Shown here: positions 5,513 through 7,273 of the stretch, in pieces
How the letters are laid out: each line of letters begins with the position of its first letter
Numbering within the stretch: the first letter of the stretch is position 1
Source of the DNA: Candidatus Hydrogenedentota bacterium
Lineage (GTDB): Bacteria; Hydrogenedentota; Hydrogenedentia; Hydrogenedentales; JAEUWI01
NCBI GenBank assembly: GCA_030430835.1
Contig: JAUIKJ010000141.1
Location: 1 to 7,273, forward strand
Reading direction: 5' to 3'
Length of the DNA: 7,273 nt
Position numbers and translations under genes: made by a program
The notes under the pieces: model-generated
Databases searched by the model: none
What the model was told of the DNA's origin: nothing
What the model saw: only the letters and a program-made list of their open reading frames with translations

Positions 5513-6547
5513 CTACACCAGTATTTCGTCGGCTTCGCCGCCGCCACGGCCGGAGACGATGAGCTCGCCGCTCTCTTCGAGGCGCCGGATGACGGCGACG
5601 ATCTTCTGCTGCGCTTCTTCCACGTTCTTCATGCGGACCGGCCCCATGAATTCGATCTCTTCCTTGATCATCTCGCGGGCGCGTTCGGACATGTTGCGGT
5701 AGACCTTCTCGCCCACTTCCTCGCTGGAGGCCTTGAGGGCCAACGCAAGGTCCTTGGACTCAATCTCGCGCAGGGCCTTCTGGATGCCGCCGTCGTCAAC
5801 ATAGATGATGTCGTCGAAGGTAAACATGAGGCGGGCGATCTCGTCGGCGAGCTCGGGATCCCGCTCCTCGAGGTCCGCCATGATCGATTTTTCCGTTGCG
5901 CGCTCGACTCGGTTGAGGATCTCGGCGACATCTTTCACGCCGCCCGCGAAGGTAAAGCCCTGGCTGAATATGGAGGCCATCTTGCGTTCGAGCACGCGCT
6001 CGACTTCGCGCACGATTTCCGGAGCCGTCCGGTCCATCATTGCGATGCGCATGATCACGTCGGACTGCACATCCTGCGGCAGGCCGGACAGGATGATCGC
6101 CGACATCTGCGGCTGCAGGTGCGCGACAATGAGGGCGATCGTCTGTGGGTGTTCTTCCTGAATGAAGGTGGCAATCTGCCCGGGGTCGGCCCGCTTCAGA
6201 AACTGAAAGGGCACCTCCTGCAGACTGGTCTGTAGGCGGTTGAGAATCTCAAAGGCCCGCTCGGAACCGAAGGATTTCTCGAGCAGGTTCTTGGCCATGT
6301 CGATGCCGCCCTGGGCCACATAGCGCTTGGCCACCGCCATCTCGTAGAACTGGTCAAGCACGCTCGACTTGAGCTCGGTATCCACGGTACCCAGGGACGA
6401 CAGATCCAGGGTGAGTTGGTCCACCTCCTCGTCCGAGAGATGCGCCATGATCTGGCTCGCGTTCTCCGGCCCGAGACATGCCAGCAGGATGGCCGCCTTC
6501 TTGCGGCCGGGGATGTCGAGTCCCCCTTTTTTCTTGTCGTCCGGCGT
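5513..6547 (-). CDS. fliG: FliG, flagellar motor switch / rotor protein (apparent non-canonical ACG start)
   Basis: FliG joins the MS ring (FliF) to the C-ring and receives torque from the stator. Numbered from the proposed ACG start (6545-6547) it is 344 residues, a normal length. The FliF-binding N-terminal domain begins PGRKKAAILLACLGPENAS (12-30). The middle domain carries the EHPQ motif at 132-135. The C-terminal domain has FTFDDIIYVDD and the torque helix, and all five charged torque positions are kept: Lys272, Arg289, Glu296, Glu297 and Arg305, with Asp-to-Glu at two. The first in-frame ATG is at 6446-6448. Starting there would remove 33 residues, including the conserved KKAAILL helix, leaving 311. 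No ATG, GTG or TTG occurs in this frame between the upstream stop (6569-6571) and 6448. ACG is preferred because AAGAGGA lies 8 bases upstream and fliF ends 4 bases before it. The alternative is ATC at 6512-6514, with GGGGGA 6 bases upstream. The gene identity is certain; the start is not. Confidence 0.93.
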   Translation of the reverse strand, partial: TPDDKKKGGLDIPGRKKAAILLACLGPENASQIMAHLSDEEVDQLTLDLSSLGTVDTELKSSVLDQFYEMAVAKRYVAQGGIDMAKNLLEKSFGSERAFEILNRLQTSLQEVPFQFLKRADPGQIATFIQEEHPQTIALIVAHLQPQMSAIILSGLPQDVQSDVIMRIAMMDRTAPEIVREVERVLERKMASIFSQGFTFAGGVKDVAEILNRVERATEKSIMADLEERDPELADEIARLMFTFDDIIYVDDGGIQKALREIESKDLALALKASSEEVGEKVYRNMSERAREMIKEEIEFMGPVRMKNVEEAQQKIVAVIRRLEESGELIVSGRGGGEADEILV

Positions 6548-6551
6548 GGGT

Positions 6552-7273
6552 CTAGTCCTCTTCTTCGCTCATCCAGGAGCGGAGCAGCACGGCCACGGTC
6601 TTGGGATCGTCCATGGCCATGTCATTAATCTCGTTGGCAACATCCTGGCGGCGCAAATCTTCGCGCGTCGCTTCCGGAATTTCGCGCACCACTTCTTCCT
6701 CGACCTCTTCGACCGGCCGCTCGATGGCGCGGCGCAGAAAGACGCGGAAGAAGAAGAAGCCTAGCAGTATCAGTGCAATCTGTACACCCGTCCACACGTA
6801 TCCGCTCCAGCGCGCGAGACTCGCCGCGGACTGCTGCTCCGCGATGGCCGCGCGCGCCACGGTCAACTCGTCGATATCGAAAGGATGGTCGTCCACGGTG
6901 ACTACCGCCTCCTGCTCCGCCTGCCCCACCACACCGAGTACGATGTTCTTGTAAATCTCTTTGTCCGCATCGTCGAGACTCTGGTACGTGGTCGACGTTG
7001 TGCCATCGTCCGCGGCAATCTCTTCGGTATCGCCCTCCACCACCAGTGCCACGGTGTATTTTAGCACGCGGCCCGGCTCCGTTTTCGTGGTGGTCCGGGT
7101 TACGGAGGGTTCGCTGTTGGATATGGTGGTGGTCGAGTCTTCTTTGGTGGTTACGCCACCGGCGCTGGCCGTGCCTTCGGGCGGGTTGGCGAAGGCGCCG
7201 GGCGGGCCCTCAGGCAGCGATTCGGTGGTCTCGAGGTTGGTGACTGTCTTCTCATTGCTGACTTCGGCGCCGT
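6552..7273 (-). CDS. fliF: FliF, MS-ring protein (C-terminal 239 residues; 5' end outside window)
   Basis: FliF builds the MS ring in the inner membrane and is the platform for the rotor and export gate. The frame is open to the right edge, so the gene is cut by the window; an internal GTG at 7065-7067 is not a start. The visible part begins in the periplasmic region with the variable Ser/Thr/Pro-rich insertion (ESLPEGPPGAFANPPEG; residues about 18-34 of the fragment). It continues into the conserved strand GRVLKYTVALVVEG. The second transmembrane segment is at about 158-178 (YVWTGVQIALILLGFFFFRVF). A Glu-rich cytoplasmic linker (VEEVEEEVVREI) follows. The tail DDPKTVAVLLRSWMSEEED is the FliG-binding motif of the family and ends at TAG 6552-6554. 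Only fliG follows, 4 bases after the stop if the ACG start is used. Confidence 0.95.
   Translation of the reverse strand, partial: GAEVSNEKTVTNLETTESLPEGPPGAFANPPEGTASAGGVTTKEDSTTTISNSEPSVTRTTTKTEPGRVLKYTVALVVEGDTEEIAADDGTTSTTYQSLDDADKEIYKNIVLGVVGQAEQEAVVTVDDHPFDIDELTVARAAIAEQQSAASLARWSGYVWTGVQIALILLGFFFFRVFLRRAIERPVEEVEEEVVREIPEATREDLRRQDVANEINDMAMDDPKTVAVLLRSWMSEEED
6556..6562 (-). promoter_or_regulatory. Putative Shine-Dalgarno for fliG inside the fliF 3' end
   Basis: AAGAGGA on the minus strand lies within the last codons of fliF and ends 8 bases before the ACG codon at 6545-6547. Its presence at normal spacing is the main sequence argument that fliG translation begins at that codon rather than at the downstream ATG at 6446-6448, which has no comparable site. 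Confidence 0.5.

Noticed and set aside
4970..6235. Plus-strand open frame of 421 codons opposite fliH and fliG
   Set aside because: It lies antisense to two well-conserved flagellar genes, and its product rich in His, Leu and Phe has no domain. It is a codon-bias artefact.
5513..6448. FliG starting at the first in-frame ATG (311 residues)
   Set aside because: It would delete the conserved KKAAILL...GPE helix of the FliF-binding domain, which is clearly encoded upstream in the same frame, and it has no good ribosome-binding site. It is kept only as a fallback.
6522..6532. A6G5 run (minus strand) near the fliG N-terminus as a phase-variation or frameshift tract explaining the missing start
   Set aside because: No ATG, GTG or TTG exists in any frame between the fliF stop and this tract, so an insertion or deletion here would not connect fliG to a usable start. 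It could only switch off a gene started at ACG.

Overview
The window is a GC-rich segment that is almost entirely coding. It holds one flagellar gene cluster read on the minus strand. In transcription order, from the right edge to the left, the genes are fliF (3' part), fliG, fliH, fliI, fliJ, a motE/ylxF-like gene, fliK and flgD (5' part). This is the order of the classic fla/che operon of Bacillus (fliF-G-H-I-J-ylxF-K-flgD). That order is shared by several deep-branching and Gram-negative phyla and differs from the split arrangement of enteric bacteria. With high GC, the source is probably a motile GC-rich bacterium outside the enteric Gammaproteobacteria. I cannot name a phylum from the sequence alone.

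Right part (about 2995-7273): a tightly packed run of fliF, fliG, fliH, fliI and fliJ with junctions from a 14-base overlap to gaps of 3-4 bases. These genes build the MS ring (FliF), the rotor/switch ring (FliG) and the soluble ATPase complex of the flagellar type III export apparatus (FliH, FliI, FliJ). The motE-like gene (2432-2998) overlaps fliJ by 4 bases. It encodes a membrane-anchored coiled-coil protein with an MgtE-N/FliG-like C-terminal domain.

Centre (2286-2431): the only real intergenic gap. On the transcribed strand it contains two small hairpins, then a 13-pair imperfect stem-loop followed by five U residues. That structure sits directly upstream of an almost perfect Shine-Dalgarno sequence and two out-of-frame ATGs. 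It looks like an intrinsic terminator or attenuator separating the basal-body/export genes from the hook genes.

Left part (1-2285): fliK, a long, low-complexity hook-length ruler with a clear C-terminal Flg_hook domain, followed after 18 bases by flgD, the hook-cap scaffold, which runs off the left edge.

The main anomaly is fliG. Its conserved N-terminus is encoded upstream of the first in-frame ATG, yet no ATG, GTG or TTG lies in that frame. An ACG codon sits exactly where an ATG would be expected, 8 bases after a good Shine-Dalgarno sequence and 4 bases after the fliF stop. No RNA genes, CRISPR arrays, insertion sequences or foreign-looking islands were seen. I see no wholly new system here; the points of interest are expression-level oddities in an otherwise conventional flagellar operon.
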